A stretch of DNA of 64,000 nt from Clostridia bacterium. GTDB lineage: Bacteria > Bacillota_A > Clostridia > UMGS1883. Location: the NCBI GenBank assembly GCA_017467965.1, contig JAFUJZ010000024.1, forward strand, positions 7,342 to 71,341, written 5' to 3'. This document shows, piece after piece, positions 46,122 to 55,254 of the stretch (its first letter is position 1; each line of letters opens with the position of its first letter). The translations under genes and the position numbers were made by a program. The notes beneath the pieces are model-generated. The model saw only the letters and a list, made by a program, of their open reading frames with translations. It did not search any database and had not been told where the DNA came from.

Positions 46122-47129
46122 TTACCTTTTCATCCCCCAAGATTGGGAGACGAGGGGGTTGAAGCATTGAAAATGCTTTTTTATTTTACGGAAAATCAAG
46201 CATCCGCTTACTATTACACAAACCGCACATAAACTAAGTACCAGCACATCAAAACGACCTTTCATCACAAGCAGTGTGCTGTATGTAAAGATATATGCAA
46301 AAACCCCCGTCAGGGCTTTTCCCACAATGCACCTTGTCATTTTAAAATTATGCTTCGCACACACGGCGCCGCACTGTACAAAAACGCTTACTCCCCCAAA
46401 GGCAAAAAACAGTGCCGCAAGAGAAAGGCTATTTACCTCCGAGGCGTAGTTAACGCCCTTTACAATTTCACAAAGTCCTGCCAAAAACGGGTACCTTTCC
46501 AATCCTATCGCCTCTATTAAGGCATAAAAAACAACAAAAGCCGACACTATATTTATAAGCATTACCCCTCCCGATGCAATGCTTTTTCCAAAAACCGCCA
46601 TATATGACGGTTTTTCTTTTTTGCATTTTTCTATCCGTGCTGTAATATCTACGGTTTTTACGCTTCCCCTTGACATTATACACCCTGTAAGCAGTGCACC
46701 TAAAAGCTGAAACACCCACACCAAAACACCTGCAAAGATGCTTGAAAACGCTATTTTCCCGATAATATTTATCGCAAAAATTATACCTCCGTTATTTGCG
46801 TAGGCGAGAATATCCTCCGCTTCTTCTTTGCCAATAAGCCTTTCTTCGTACATATCGCACACAGCACCCGCCCCTGTGGGGTACCCACCCAATGCGGAAG
46901 AAAAAAACGCAACTGAGCCGTAAGGGTTAAGGCGAAGCTTTTTAAAAAATGGTGAGCACAGCGCACCTATAACCCGCCCTTGTCCCGAGCGTATCAGTGC
47001 CGACGCCGCCACCGCAAAAGGAAGAACGGAGCACACAACCGTATTAAAACCCACCTCTAAGCCTTCTCGTGCCCCCTCTGCCGCCGCGTCGGGAAAAATA
47101 AGCAAAACAATACACACGATTAAAAACAT
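46122..47129 (-). CDS. YlbJ-like sporulation integral membrane protein
   Basis: The 335-residue polytopic protein has the family block FFSSALGGYPTGAGAVCDMYEER and LAYANNGGIIFAIN, of the nucleoside-recognition (gate) domain proteins such as YlbJ and SpmA, which are needed for spore cortex or dehydration. It is divergent from yqfC, another sporulation gene. The C-terminal tail after the last helix (HFQCFNPLVSQSWGMKR) is read through two small hairpins and may be an extension into former non-coding DNA. Confidence 0.78.
   Translation of the reverse strand: MFLIVCIVLLIFPDAAAEGAREGLEVGFNTVVCSVLPFAVAASALIRSGQGRVIGALCSPFFKKLRLNPYGSVAFFSSALGGYPTGAGAVCDMYEERLIGKEEAEDILAYANNGGIIFAINIIGKIAFSSIFAGVLVWVFQLLGALLTGCIMSRGSVKTVDITARIEKCKKEKPSYMAVFGKSIASGGVMLINIVSAFVVFYALIEAIGLERYPFLAGLCEIVKGVNYASEVNSLSLAALFFAFGGVSVFVQCGAVCAKHNFKMTRCIVGKALTGVFAYIFTYSTLLVMKGRFDVLVLSLCAVCVIVSGCLIFRKIKKHFQCFNPLVSQSWGMKR
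46160..46182 (+). terminator. Second plus-strand terminator within the ylbJ-like 3' end
   Basis: AAGCATT-GA-AAATGCTT then TTTTTATTTT. It should catch rightward transcripts from the DUF1858 gene. Confidence 0.55.
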
Positions 47130-47194
47130 AATATCCTCCTTCCTTTAATAAATATATGTAAAGTTTATCTTTGCATACCGAAAGGATGATTATA

Positions 47195-47476
47195 TTGAAA
47201 TTTAATGCACTCCGAAATTCTCTACTTTCAAAAACCGAAGCCGCACTTGATATGCCCGAGGGTATTTTGCGCGACGCACCTAACATTGTACTCTACGGCA
47301 CATCGCTTGCCGAGATTGACAATTTTAAAGGGCTTATAGATTTTTCGGACAGCTCTATGCGTATCAATACAACCTCAGGGCTTATCCGTATTGACGGAGT
47401 GTCGCTTTTTATATCCTCCATGACGGACGACAACCTTTGCGTAAAGGGTACGATAAAAAACATCAGCTTTGAATAA
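47195..47476 (+). CDS. yqfC: Sporulation protein YqfC
   Basis: The 93-residue protein matches YqfC: LDMPEGILRDAPNIVLYGTS, INTTSGLIRIDGVSL and LCVKGTIKNISFE. It is a sigma-E-controlled protein required for sporulation in Bacillus. I start at TTG 47195, eight bases after AAAGGA, which gives the same length as B. subtilis YqfC. It is first in the yqfC-to-era operon. Confidence 0.88.
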   Translation: MKFNALRNSLLSKTEAALDMPEGILRDAPNIVLYGTSLAEIDNFKGLIDFSDSSMRINTTSGLIRIDGVSLFISSMTDDNLCVKGTIKNISFE

Positions 47477-47496
47477 AGGGGACGATTTTTCTGAAA

Positions 47497-48678
47497 ATGC
47501 AGTTAATGGATTTTGTCCGCGGCAGGTGGGAATTATGTGCCGAGGGCACTTTTTGTGAGCGTATCATAAACATTACCAAGGAAATGGGCATTTTTATACA
47601 GGGCATAAAGTCCGACGGCGATAAAAAAATCCTTTTCACCGTAAGTTACAAGGGTGCAATGAAGCTTTTTTCATCACCTTTACCGGAGGATATTACCCTT
47701 TGGGTAAAAAGCCGTAAGGGACTTCCTGCCATACTTGAAAACAACAAAAAGCGTTACGCCCTTTTTTTGTGTCCGGTTTTTATATTCCTGCTTATATTTT
47801 TGTCAACTAACATCATTTGGCATGTAAATATCATAGATGCAGACAGAGAAACCGAAGAGTTTTTATTACAAGAGCTTGAAAAGCTCGGCGTAAAAAAAGG
47901 TGCGTTTACTTTTCTTATAGACCAAAGCGATGTTAAAAATCAAATGCTTATAAAGCATGAAAAGCTTCAATGGATATGGGTGGATATAAAAGGGGGTACT
48001 GCGCTTGTCAGGTTTTCTTTTAGGACAATGCCACCTGACGTTTTTGACGAGGATGCTTTTTATAACGTATGTGCAACCCATGACGCCACCATCACCCGCG
48101 TTTTGGCGACAAACGGCGAAAGCCGTGTAAAGGAAGGCGACAAGGTTTTCAAGGGGCAGATTTTGATAGAAGGTGTTATGCCAAAGGATAGTGAGGAGAA
48201 AAAATTCATCCATGCCTCGGGCAAGGTTTTCGGCATAGCTGAGTTTGAAAAAACCATAACTGTTCCCTCAAAAACACAAATCCGCACCCCAACAGGAGAA
48301 AAAATCGAACATTTATCAATAAATTTTTTAAATTTTAACATAAAACTTTTCATAAACAGTAGAATTTTGTACCCGGAATATGATATTATAGAGTATAATA
48401 GGCATATAGGCTTTTTGCCCGTCAGCTTCAACAAAAAAGTTATACAAGAGGTGGATGTGTCCTACAAGGAAAACGACATACATCTTATGGCACAGAAAAG
48501 TGAGGCAAACTTTAAGAAAGAGCTTGAAAACGAAGGCAAAAAGATAACCTATATCGAAACTTTTACTTCTCAAAGCGGCGATGAATATATTATCACAACA
48601 CATGCTCTTTGTGAGTTTGACATCGCCCAGGAACGGAGGATTAACCTTGGAGAAAATTATCCAGTCACAGACAATTGA
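47497..48678 (+). CDS. yqfD: Sporulation protein YqfD
   Basis: The 393-residue protein has YqfD features: an N-terminal cytosolic part, a single transmembrane segment near residues 90-110 (LFLCPVFIFLLIFLSTNIIW) and a long exterior domain with VRFSFRTMPPDV and RVKEGDKVFKGQILIEGVM. It is a mother-cell sporulation protein. A CTG at 47491 has better SD spacing and could be the true start. It overlaps phoH by 32 bp. Confidence 0.85.
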   Translation: MQLMDFVRGRWELCAEGTFCERIINITKEMGIFIQGIKSDGDKKILFTVSYKGAMKLFSSPLPEDITLWVKSRKGLPAILENNKKRYALFLCPVFIFLLIFLSTNIIWHVNIIDADRETEEFLLQELEKLGVKKGAFTFLIDQSDVKNQMLIKHEKLQWIWVDIKGGTALVRFSFRTMPPDVFDEDAFYNVCATHDATITRVLATNGESRVKEGDKVFKGQILIEGVMPKDSEEKKFIHASGKVFGIAEFEKTITVPSKTQIRTPTGEKIEHLSINFLNFNIKLFINSRILYPEYDIIEYNRHIGFLPVSFNKKVIQEVDVSYKENDIHLMAQKSEANFKKELENEGKKITYIETFTSQSGDEYIITTHALCEFDIAQERRINLGENYPVTDN

Positions 48679-49606
48679 CGAAACTATTGCCCTGTTCGGC
48701 AGTTTTGATTTTAATGTAAAGCTTATTGAAAAAGCCTTTAACGTAAGGATTTCAAACCGCGGCGAAATCATCAAGATAACAGGTGATGACGAAAACGTTG
48801 AAAAAGCCTCAAACGTGTTTGAAAATCTTTTTGCTCTTTACCGTAACGATGAAGAGGTTAACGAGCAGGCTGTGCGCTATGCTATTGATATGGCGCAGGC
48901 GGGGCTTAGTCCCGATTATGCAAAAAGTGCCGACACCATCTGCATCTCCAGCAAAGGCAGACCCGTAAAGTGTAAAACAAAAGGTCAGCAGAGCTATGTT
49001 AACAAAATCAAAGACAACACAGTTGTAATTGCAATAGGCCCTGCAGGTACAGGTAAAACATACCTTGCCGTTGCAATGGCTGTAGACGCTTTCCGTAAAA
49101 AAGAGGTGTCGCGTATTATCCTAACACGTCCTGCTGTGGAAGCAGGCGAAAAGCTCGGCTTTTTGCCCGGCGACTTACAGATGAAGGTTGACCCCTATTT
49201 AAGACCATTGTACGACGCACTTTCCGATATGCTCGGTTTTGAAAACTATCAGAAATACGTAGAGCGCGGCTCTATCGAGGTTGCACCACTTGCGTATATG
49301 CGAGGCAGAACACTTGACGATGCCTTTATTATCCTTGACGAAGCGCAGAATACTACTCCCGAGCAGATGAAAATGTTCCTCACACGTATCGGCTTTGGTT
49401 CAAAATGCGTCATCACAGGTGACGTTACGCAGATTGACCTTCCCGACGGTAAACGCAGCGGCCTGAAAGAAGCCGTTAAAATATTAAAGGGTATTGAAGG
49501 ATTGGAGATATGTCATCTTTCCGCATCCGATATCGTCCGTCATCCTCTTGTACAAAAAATCATCGCAGCATATGAACGCTTCGAATCAAAACGTAACACA
49601 AGATAA
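48647..49606 (+). CDS. phoH: PhoH-like ATPase
   Basis: The 319-residue protein has the PhoH Walker A VIAIGPAGTGKTYLAVAMAV and RPAVEAGEKLGFLPGDLQMKVDPYLRPLYD, then AFIILDEAQNTTPEQMKMFL and TGDVTQIDLP. The N-terminal part is KH-like. It is thought to be an RNA helicase/ATPase linked to YbeY. Start: TTG 48647 seven bases after GGAGG. Confidence 0.93.
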   Translation: MEKIIQSQTIDETIALFGSFDFNVKLIEKAFNVRISNRGEIIKITGDDENVEKASNVFENLFALYRNDEEVNEQAVRYAIDMAQAGLSPDYAKSADTICISSKGRPVKCKTKGQQSYVNKIKDNTVVIAIGPAGTGKTYLAVAMAVDAFRKKEVSRIILTRPAVEAGEKLGFLPGDLQMKVDPYLRPLYDALSDMLGFENYQKYVERGSIEVAPLAYMRGRTLDDAFIILDEAQNTTPEQMKMFLTRIGFGSKCVITGDVTQIDLPDGKRSGLKEAVKILKGIEGLEICHLSASDIVRHPLVQKIIAAYERFESKRNTR

Positions 49607-49618
49607 GGAGGTTTTCAG

Positions 49619-51646
49619 ATGTCACTCACATTACGTCAGAGAATTATATGCCTGTCCCTTGTTGCCATTACTGCACTGGCTCTTGTGGCAACGGTTGTTG
49701 CTCTTGGTCTTCCCAAGCAGTACGAGATTGCCGTAGGCGATTTTTCTCCCGAGACTATTTATGCCTCAAGACAAATCAACGACACTGTTACAACTGAGGA
49801 AAGGCGAAAAGCCGCTTCCGATATGATAACAGAGCAGTACAATCTTGACTTTACCGCATCGGAAAAAGCTATCAAAAATTTCGGTGCCGATATTACTGCC
49901 CTTACAACCGCAAGAGATAATCAAGGCATTGAAATTGACAATGCACTGCCCCTTCCCTTGCCCGTGACAAACAACTCGTCACTTTCGCAGGCGCTTTTCA
50001 ACAAAGCTATCAAGCTTTCTGATACCAATTTCAACATATTGAAAAACCATATTCCCACAATATTTGAAACCGTCATAAACGAAGGCGTTACAGACTCTAC
50101 TACAGGTATCGAAAGCTTTACGGCATATCTTGACAAGCAAAACATCACGAACTCTGATGTACGCGAAATTGCAATTGCACTCTGCACAACATCTATCGAG
50201 GTAAACAAAATCCCCGACCCCGAAAAGACAAAATCCATGCGTGCTGCAGAGGCTAACGGCGTGGAAACGGTTGTTTACCAGAAAAATCAGATTATCGTTG
50301 AAAAAGGTGAAAAAATCACAGAAGCACAATTCAGGATGCTCTCTGAACTCGGCTATGTAAAAGGTAAAAGCTACATTGATATTGTGCATGCGGTAAGCTC
50401 TGCTGCTCTTGCGCTTTTGGTGTTTGCACTGGTTATTGCGTATTACGTAATGGTGGGCAAAAATAATATGTCCACCTCCCACGTAACGGTTACAATTATC
50501 TGCACCTCTCTTATCATCTTAGGTGCACTCATGGTTTTCCTTGCAGGCAAAATGTCCGTTACCGTTATGTACATTCTTCCGGTGTCGGTTATTCCTGCCC
50601 TTATTGCGCTACTGCTTAATGCAAATCTTGCAAGCATGGTCAATATTATTATCGCCGTGCTTGTGGGCATACGTCTCAATGACTTTTCCGCATCCTTGGC
50701 AGTTATTATAGCAGGTACTGCAACGGCATACCTTTTTGCACAGGTAAGACGCCGTGCGCATCTCCTTCCTGCTACACTTATCAGTGCTCTTATTTATTCA
50801 TTCATGTATACAATCGCGCTTATGGATACTTCCAAGGGTGTTTTAGGATTCTTCTTGATGCTTGTTTATTCCTTCCTCGGCGGTTTCCTCGGCGGTATTT
50901 TGACAATAGGCACTATCCCCTTCATGGAGGCAATATTTGACGTTATCACTCCCATGAAGTTAGGCGAGCTTAGTAATCCCGAGCACAAGCTTCTTAAAAA
51001 GCTGTTACTTAAAGCTCCCGGCAGTTACCACCACGCACTTACCGTTGCCAACATGGCGGACGCCGCCGCGGCAGCTATCAACGCAAACGCACTTTTGGCA
51101 CGAGTGGGTGCATATTATCACGACATAGGCAAAATGGAAAACCCCTACTATTTCAAGGAAAACCAGTTTGCTGACGAAAACCCCCACGATGAGCTGCCTC
51201 CCGAGGAAAGTGCTCAGATTATCATAAGCCACGTATCTGACGGCGTACATTTGGCAACACAGTACCGCCTCCCCAGCATAGTGCGCGATATAATCATGCA
51301 GCACCACGGTACAACAACCGCGTCATTCTTCCTTTACAAGGCACGTGAGAAAAATCCCAACGTAGACCCCTCTATTTTCACATATGACGGTCCTACTCCC
51401 CAGAGCAAGGAAGCAACAATTATCATGCTTGCAGACGCCTGCGAAGCAGCAGTACGAGCTATGCGTGAAAAAGGTTATGAGGATGTCTCCAAGATAGTAA
51501 ATGACATTGTAGCGTCCCGAATTTCGGACGGTCAGCTTGCATCGAGCGAGCTTACCTTCTCGGATCTTGACAAGGTAAAAGCATCCTTTGTCACAACGCT
51601 TGAGCAGTATTTCCACAAGCGTATAATCTATCCTCAGAACAAATAA
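49619..51646 (+). CDS. yqfF: 7TMR-HDED family cyclic-di-AMP phosphodiesterase PgpH/YqfF-like
   Basis: The 675-residue protein has a short N-terminal helix, an extracytoplasmic HDED domain, seven helices (about residues 255-435) and a C-terminal HD domain: PGSYHHALTVANMADAAAAAI, VGAYYHDIGKMENPYYFKEN and HHGTTTASFF. Homologues hydrolyse c-di-AMP. It belongs to the standard phoH-yqfF-ybeY order. Confidence 0.92.
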   Translation: MSLTLRQRIICLSLVAITALALVATVVALGLPKQYEIAVGDFSPETIYASRQINDTVTTEERRKAASDMITEQYNLDFTASEKAIKNFGADITALTTARDNQGIEIDNALPLPLPVTNNSSLSQALFNKAIKLSDTNFNILKNHIPTIFETVINEGVTDSTTGIESFTAYLDKQNITNSDVREIAIALCTTSIEVNKIPDPEKTKSMRAAEANGVETVVYQKNQIIVEKGEKITEAQFRMLSELGYVKGKSYIDIVHAVSSAALALLVFALVIAYYVMVGKNNMSTSHVTVTIICTSLIILGALMVFLAGKMSVTVMYILPVSVIPALIALLLNANLASMVNIIIAVLVGIRLNDFSASLAVIIAGTATAYLFAQVRRRAHLLPATLISALIYSFMYTIALMDTSKGVLGFFLMLVYSFLGGFLGGILTIGTIPFMEAIFDVITPMKLGELSNPEHKLLKKLLLKAPGSYHHALTVANMADAAAAAINANALLARVGAYYHDIGKMENPYYFKENQFADENPHDELPPEESAQIIISHVSDGVHLATQYRLPSIVRDIIMQHHGTTTASFFLYKAREKNPNVDPSIFTYDGPTPQSKEATIIMLADACEAAVRAMREKGYEDVSKIVNDIVASRISDGQLASSELTFSDLDKVKASFVTTLEQYFHKRIIYPQNK

Positions 51647-51666
51647 TAACCAAAAGAGGTATTATA

Positions 51667-52155
51667 ATGGTTGAATTTATTTTTGAAAACGAGCAGGACA
51701 AGCTCCCCTTTACAGATGAACTTGAACAAGTTATCCGCCAAGCTGTCGAGACAACACTTGAGGTTTTGGAATGGGGCGACGTGCTCTGCCAGGTCAGCGT
51801 TACCGTAACCGACAACGAAAAAATACGCGAAATCAACTCCATTTACCGCAAGATTGACCGCGAAACTGATGTCTTGAGCTTTCCTATAATTGAGTTTTCA
51901 CCTGACGGCGAAGCTCTTGTAACCGAAGGCGACTATGCAGGTGATACGCTTCTTTTAGGGGATATTATGCTCTCACTTGAAAAAGCAAAGGAGCAAAGTG
52001 AGGAATACGGTCATTCCCTTATCCGCGAGGTTGGGTTCCTTACATTACATTCTGCACTCCACCTTATGGGCTTTGACCACATGGAGGAGGAAGACGCAGT
52101 CGTTATGCGTAAGTTTGAAAAGGAAATTGCAGAAAAAATGGATTTGAGGAGATAA
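51667..52155 (+). CDS. ybeY: Endoribonuclease YbeY (16S rRNA maturation)
   Basis: The 162-residue protein has the zinc motif TLHSALHLMGFDHMEEED (H-x3-H-x5-H) and NSIYRKIDRETDVLSFP. It takes part in 16S rRNA 3' processing and ribosome quality control. Single bp gap to dgkA. Confidence 0.95.
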   Translation: MVEFIFENEQDKLPFTDELEQVIRQAVETTLEVLEWGDVLCQVSVTVTDNEKIREINSIYRKIDRETDVLSFPIIEFSPDGEALVTEGDYAGDTLLLGDIMLSLEKAKEQSEEYGHSLIREVGFLTLHSALHLMGFDHMEEEDAVVMRKFEKEIAEKMDLRR

Positions 52156-52156
52156 T

Positions 52157-52531
52157 ATGAAAAACAAAAGCTTTTTCTCCAGCTTTAAATATGCACTGAA
52201 AGGTCTTTGTACTGTTATTCGTGAAGAGCGTAACTTCCGTTTTGATTTGGTTATGGCTTTGCTCGTTGTTATATGTTCCTTTATGTTTCCGCTTTTAAAA
52301 TGGGAGAAATGCGTAGTATACGCCCTTTGTGCCCTTTGCCTTTTTGCAGAGTGTACCAACAGTGCCATTGAAAAGCTGACAGACCTTGCATCGCCCGACT
52401 TTCACCCACTTGCAGGACAAGCCAAGGACATTGCCGCGGCAGCGGCACTCATATGTGCACTTTTTTCGGCTTGTGTGGGGCTTTACATATTTGTGCCCTA
52501 TGGTTTAGACTGGCTCAGTACGCTATTTTAA
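52157..52531 (+). CDS. dgkA: Diacylglycerol/undecaprenol kinase family
   Basis: The 124-residue membrane protein has FKYALKGLCTVIREERNFR, EWxKC and ECTNSAIEKLTDLASPDFHPLAGQAKDIAAAA, the DgkA motifs. In Gram-positives it phosphorylates undecaprenol. Three helices. Its neighbours are ybeY and a small helical protein. Confidence 0.93.
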   Translation: MKNKSFFSSFKYALKGLCTVIREERNFRFDLVMALLVVICSFMFPLLKWEKCVVYALCALCLFAECTNSAIEKLTDLASPDFHPLAGQAKDIAAAAALICALFSACVGLYIFVPYGLDWLSTLF

Positions 52532-52543
52532 GGAGGAATACAT

Positions 52544-52864
52544 ATGAACGAAAAAACACTTTCACTGGATTTTGTGGTCAAAAGCTCAAACCTTTGTAGC
52601 TTTCTTTCCTCCGAAAAATCCGAAAACCTTATCTCAAAAAAGTTTTTTGATGCTGTGTGCCTTTTGTCGGAATGTGCATATTCAATAAAAAATCCACAGC
52701 TTTCCAAGGCAGAGACGGCAACGCTCCGAAAAGATGCGTCTCTTGCCTCCGACAGGATACAAATGTATCTTAACGTGCTTTACATGACAGGCTATCTGAG
52801 TGAAGCCCAAAAGGACAGCATGCTTCATTCACTTGGTACATTAAAAAAAGAAATCAATATATAA
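52544..52864 (+). CDS. Small helical protein, four-helix-bundle-like, in the era operon
   Basis: The 106-residue protein has no signal peptide or motif I can name securely. Predicted helices with heptad spacing (FFDAVCLLSECAYSIKNPQLS, LRKDASLASDRIQMYLNVLYM, SEAQKDSMLHSLGTLKKEI) recall the Avd/23S-IVP four-helix-bundle family. It holds the place normally taken by cdd between dgkA and era. AGGAGG precedes it and era follows by 11 bp. Function is unknown. Confidence 0.6.
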   Translation: MNEKTLSLDFVVKSSNLCSFLSSEKSENLISKKFFDAVCLLSECAYSIKNPQLSKAETATLRKDASLASDRIQMYLNVLYMTGYLSEAQKDSMLHSLGTLKKEINI

Positions 52865-52875
52865 GAGGTAAAAAT

Positions 52876-53775
52876 ATGAATAACTTCAAATCAGGCTTTG
52901 TTACAATCGTCGGTCGTCCCAACGTGGGCAAATCCACACTTTTAAATGCTCTCACAGGCGAAAAAATCGCTATTGTATCAAACAAGCCTCAGACAACACG
53001 TTCAAAGGTGCTTACTATTCTTACAGACGATACGTCACAGATAGTTTTTGTTGACACTCCCGGTGTACATGCTCCCCGCACAAAGCTCGGCGAGTATATG
53101 AACAAGGTTGTCATCGACGCGGTAGACAGCGTGGATGCAGTGCTTTTTGTAACCGAGGCAGGTCAAAAGCTTCAAAACAATGAAAAAGAAATGCTCGAAT
53201 CGCTTTTTTCAAAAAAGCTTCCAGTTATTCTTATCATCAACAAAGCCGACACGGTAAAAAACAAAGAAGACATGCTCATGCAGATTGCCGATGCCTCCCA
53301 GTGTGGCCAGTTCAGTGCAATAGTGCCGATTTCGGCGCTCAAAAAAGACGGCGTAAAGCTTGTTTTGGAGGAAATCAAGCGTCTTCTTCCCGAGGGACCC
53401 ATGTATTACCCCGAAGATATGATTACTGACCAGACCGAACGTGAAATAGTAAGTGAAATCATCCGTGAAAAAATGCTCCGTCTTCTTGATAAGGAGGTTC
53501 CCCACGGAACAGCCGTTGAAATCGAATATATGAAAGAGGGCGACACGCTAACAAAAATCGGTGCCGTTATCTACTGCGAAAAAGCAAGCCACAAGGGCAT
53601 TATCATAGGCAAGGGTGGCGAGATGTTAAAGCGCATCGGTTCATATTCAAGAACAGATATCGAAAAACTGCTCGATAAAAAAGTATTCCTCGAATTATGG
53701 GTAAAGGTTAAGGAGGATTGGCGCAACTCCAATTTCCTCTTAAAAGAATTCGGCTATCAGGAATCCGAAGAGTAA
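52876..53775 (+). CDS. era: GTPase Era
   Basis: The 299-residue protein has GRPNVGKSTLLNAL, the switch region KPQTTRSKVLTI, FVDTPGVHAPRTKLGEYM and NKAD, then a C-terminal KH domain with GKGGEMLKRIG. It binds the 3' end of 16S rRNA in 30S assembly. Last of the yqfC-era operon. Confidence 0.97.
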   Translation: MNNFKSGFVTIVGRPNVGKSTLLNALTGEKIAIVSNKPQTTRSKVLTILTDDTSQIVFVDTPGVHAPRTKLGEYMNKVVIDAVDSVDAVLFVTEAGQKLQNNEKEMLESLFSKKLPVILIINKADTVKNKEDMLMQIADASQCGQFSAIVPISALKKDGVKLVLEEIKRLLPEGPMYYPEDMITDQTEREIVSEIIREKMLRLLDKEVPHGTAVEIEYMKEGDTLTKIGAVIYCEKASHKGIIIGKGGEMLKRIGSYSRTDIEKLLDKKVFLELWVKVKEDWRNSNFLLKEFGYQESEE

Positions 53776-53813
53776 CAAACATACCACCTGCTGTTGCAGG
53801 TGGTATGTTTGTT
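53774..53813 (+). terminator. Terminator of the era operon
   Basis: A perfect 18-bp stem (53774-53791 / 53796-53813, core AACATACCACCTGC) that begins within the era stop, loop TGTT, followed by T-rich sequence. Confidence 0.9.
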
Positions 53814-53874
53814 TTTGTGTAAAGATATCACAATTTTTAGAATCTTTTCAAGCCTTGATTTACATTCAAATCTA

Positions 53875-53903
53875 TTGACATTTCTCTCCAAAAGTTATAT
53901 ACT
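53875..53903 (+). promoter_or_regulatory. Promoter of zur-znuACB
   Basis: TTGACA (53875-53880), 17 bp and TATACT (53898-53903). No clear Zur palindrome is seen; GATACT-TAGTCTC around the start may repay a look. Confidence 0.8.
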
Positions 53904-53941
53904 GATACTTAGTCTCAATTTCAAAGAAAGAGGTGTCCGAA

Positions 53942-54346
53942 ATGTCGGTTCATTACAATACAAAGCAAAAAACTATTATTCTTGAAGCTTTGGAAAACAA
54001 TCCAAATCATATAACAGCAGAAGAGCTTATCACTCTTCTCCACTCTTCCGGCGAAAAGGTTGGCAGAGCAACTGTTTACCGTTATCTTCGTGAGCTTGAG
54101 GAAATCGGCAAAGTGCGAAAATATACCCTCGGCGAAAAAAATACAGCCTACTATCAGTACACAGGCGAAGATACCACATGCCACGGTCATTATCACTTAA
54201 TGTGCGATATATGCGGCAGATTAGAGCATCTTGACAATACCGTTGCAGAGGCTTTTGCAAAAAGTGCACGCGAGAACTACGGATTTGAAGTTGATTGCAG
54301 TCGTACGGTATTTTACGGCAAGTGCAAACAGTGTCAGGAGGCGTAA
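53942..54346 (+). CDS. Fur-family zinc regulator (Zur-like)
   Basis: The 134-residue protein has a winged helix (AEELITLLHSSGEKVGRATVYRYL), then CHGHYHLMCDICGRLEHLD and a final CKQCQ, giving two CxxC pairs for structural zinc and a His-rich sensing site. It is 2 bp before znuA, so the regulated metal is probably zinc. I use ATG 53942, nine bases after AGAGG, over the GTG three codons before. Confidence 0.88.
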   Translation: MSVHYNTKQKTIILEALENNPNHITAEELITLLHSSGEKVGRATVYRYLRELEEIGKVRKYTLGEKNTAYYQYTGEDTTCHGHYHLMCDICGRLEHLDNTVAEAFAKSARENYGFEVDCSRTVFYGKCKQCQEA

Positions 54347-54348
54347 TC

Positions 54349-55254
54349 ATGAAAAAAATACTCGCTTTATTGCTTATCCTTACGATGCTTCCTTTGGCAG
54401 GCTGTGGTTGCTCACTGGGGCAAGATACAGGCAAAATCAAGGTTGTGGCAACGCTTTTCCCTCAGTATGACTTTGCCCGTCACATTGGCGGTAACAAGGT
54501 TGAGGTTACACTTCTTTTGCCTCCGGGCACAGAGAGCCACCATTATGACCCCTCTCCTTCTGACATGGTTTCCATTGCGGAAAGTCGGCTTTTTATATAC
54601 ACAGGCGACATGATGGAGGGTTGGGCAGGCGATATTGCTTCCTCTGTGGGTGACAGTGTTACAATCCTTGACGCATCGCGTGGTATTACTCTTTCAGCCG
54701 CAGACTTGTCTCACGACCATGACCATGCGTTAGACCCCCACATTTGGCTTGATTTTGACAAAGCCGCAAAAATGTGCGACAACATTGCCGAAGAGCTCAT
54801 AGCCGCATCTCCTGAGGACGAAGCGTATTTTAGGGCAAATCTTGAAAACTACAAGAAAAAGCTTGCCACACTTGATGCAGAATATGCCGCCACCTTTGCC
54901 CAAAAACCCTCTAAAGACCTTGTTTTCGGCGGTCGCTTTGCGCTTGGGTATCTTGTGGACAAATATTCTATCCCTCACAGGAGTGCTTATGATTCCTGCA
55001 GTGCAAATGACGAGCCAAGTCCCCAGACAATAGCTGCTCTTTCAGACTATGTCCGCGATAACGATGTTAAGGTCGTTTACTGCGAGGAATTTTCTGACCC
55101 TAAGGTTGCACGCGAAATCGCCAAGGCAAACAACGCCGAGGTGCTTGTACTTCATTCGGCACACAACCTCAGTAAAGACGAGCGCGACAAAGGGGTAACC
55201 TTTATATCCATAATGGAACAAAATCTCGAAAATATCAGAAAGGGGCTTGAATAA
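54349..55254 (+). CDS. znuA: Zinc ABC transporter substrate-binding lipoprotein
   Basis: The 301-residue protein has a lipobox (LTMLPLAGC), VATLFPQYDFARHIGG and PPGTESHHYDPSPSDM, a short metal-loop DHDHALDPHIWLDFDKAAKM and CEEFSDPKVAREIA. It binds Zn(II), or Mn(II), outside the cell. The context (Zur-like, ABC, permease) favours zinc. It overlaps znuC by one base. Confidence 0.9.
   Translation: MKKILALLLILTMLPLAGCGCSLGQDTGKIKVVATLFPQYDFARHIGGNKVEVTLLLPPGTESHHYDPSPSDMVSIAESRLFIYTGDMMEGWAGDIASSVGDSVTILDASRGITLSAADLSHDHDHALDPHIWLDFDKAAKMCDNIAEELIAASPEDEAYFRANLENYKKKLATLDAEYAATFAQKPSKDLVFGGRFALGYLVDKYSIPHRSAYDSCSANDEPSPQTIAALSDYVRDNDVKVVYCEEFSDPKVAREIAKANNAEVLVLHSAHNLSKDERDKGVTFISIMEQNLENIRKGLE

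Noticed and set aside
47130..47194. Sigma-E promoters between the ylbJ-like gene and yqfC
   Set aside because: CATACC and CATATATT resemble -10 elements, but the -35 parts are poor and the first would start transcription inside the ribosome site.
53814..53941. Zur box
   Set aside because: No convincing palindrome at the promoter; only a loose GATACT/AGTCTC pair.
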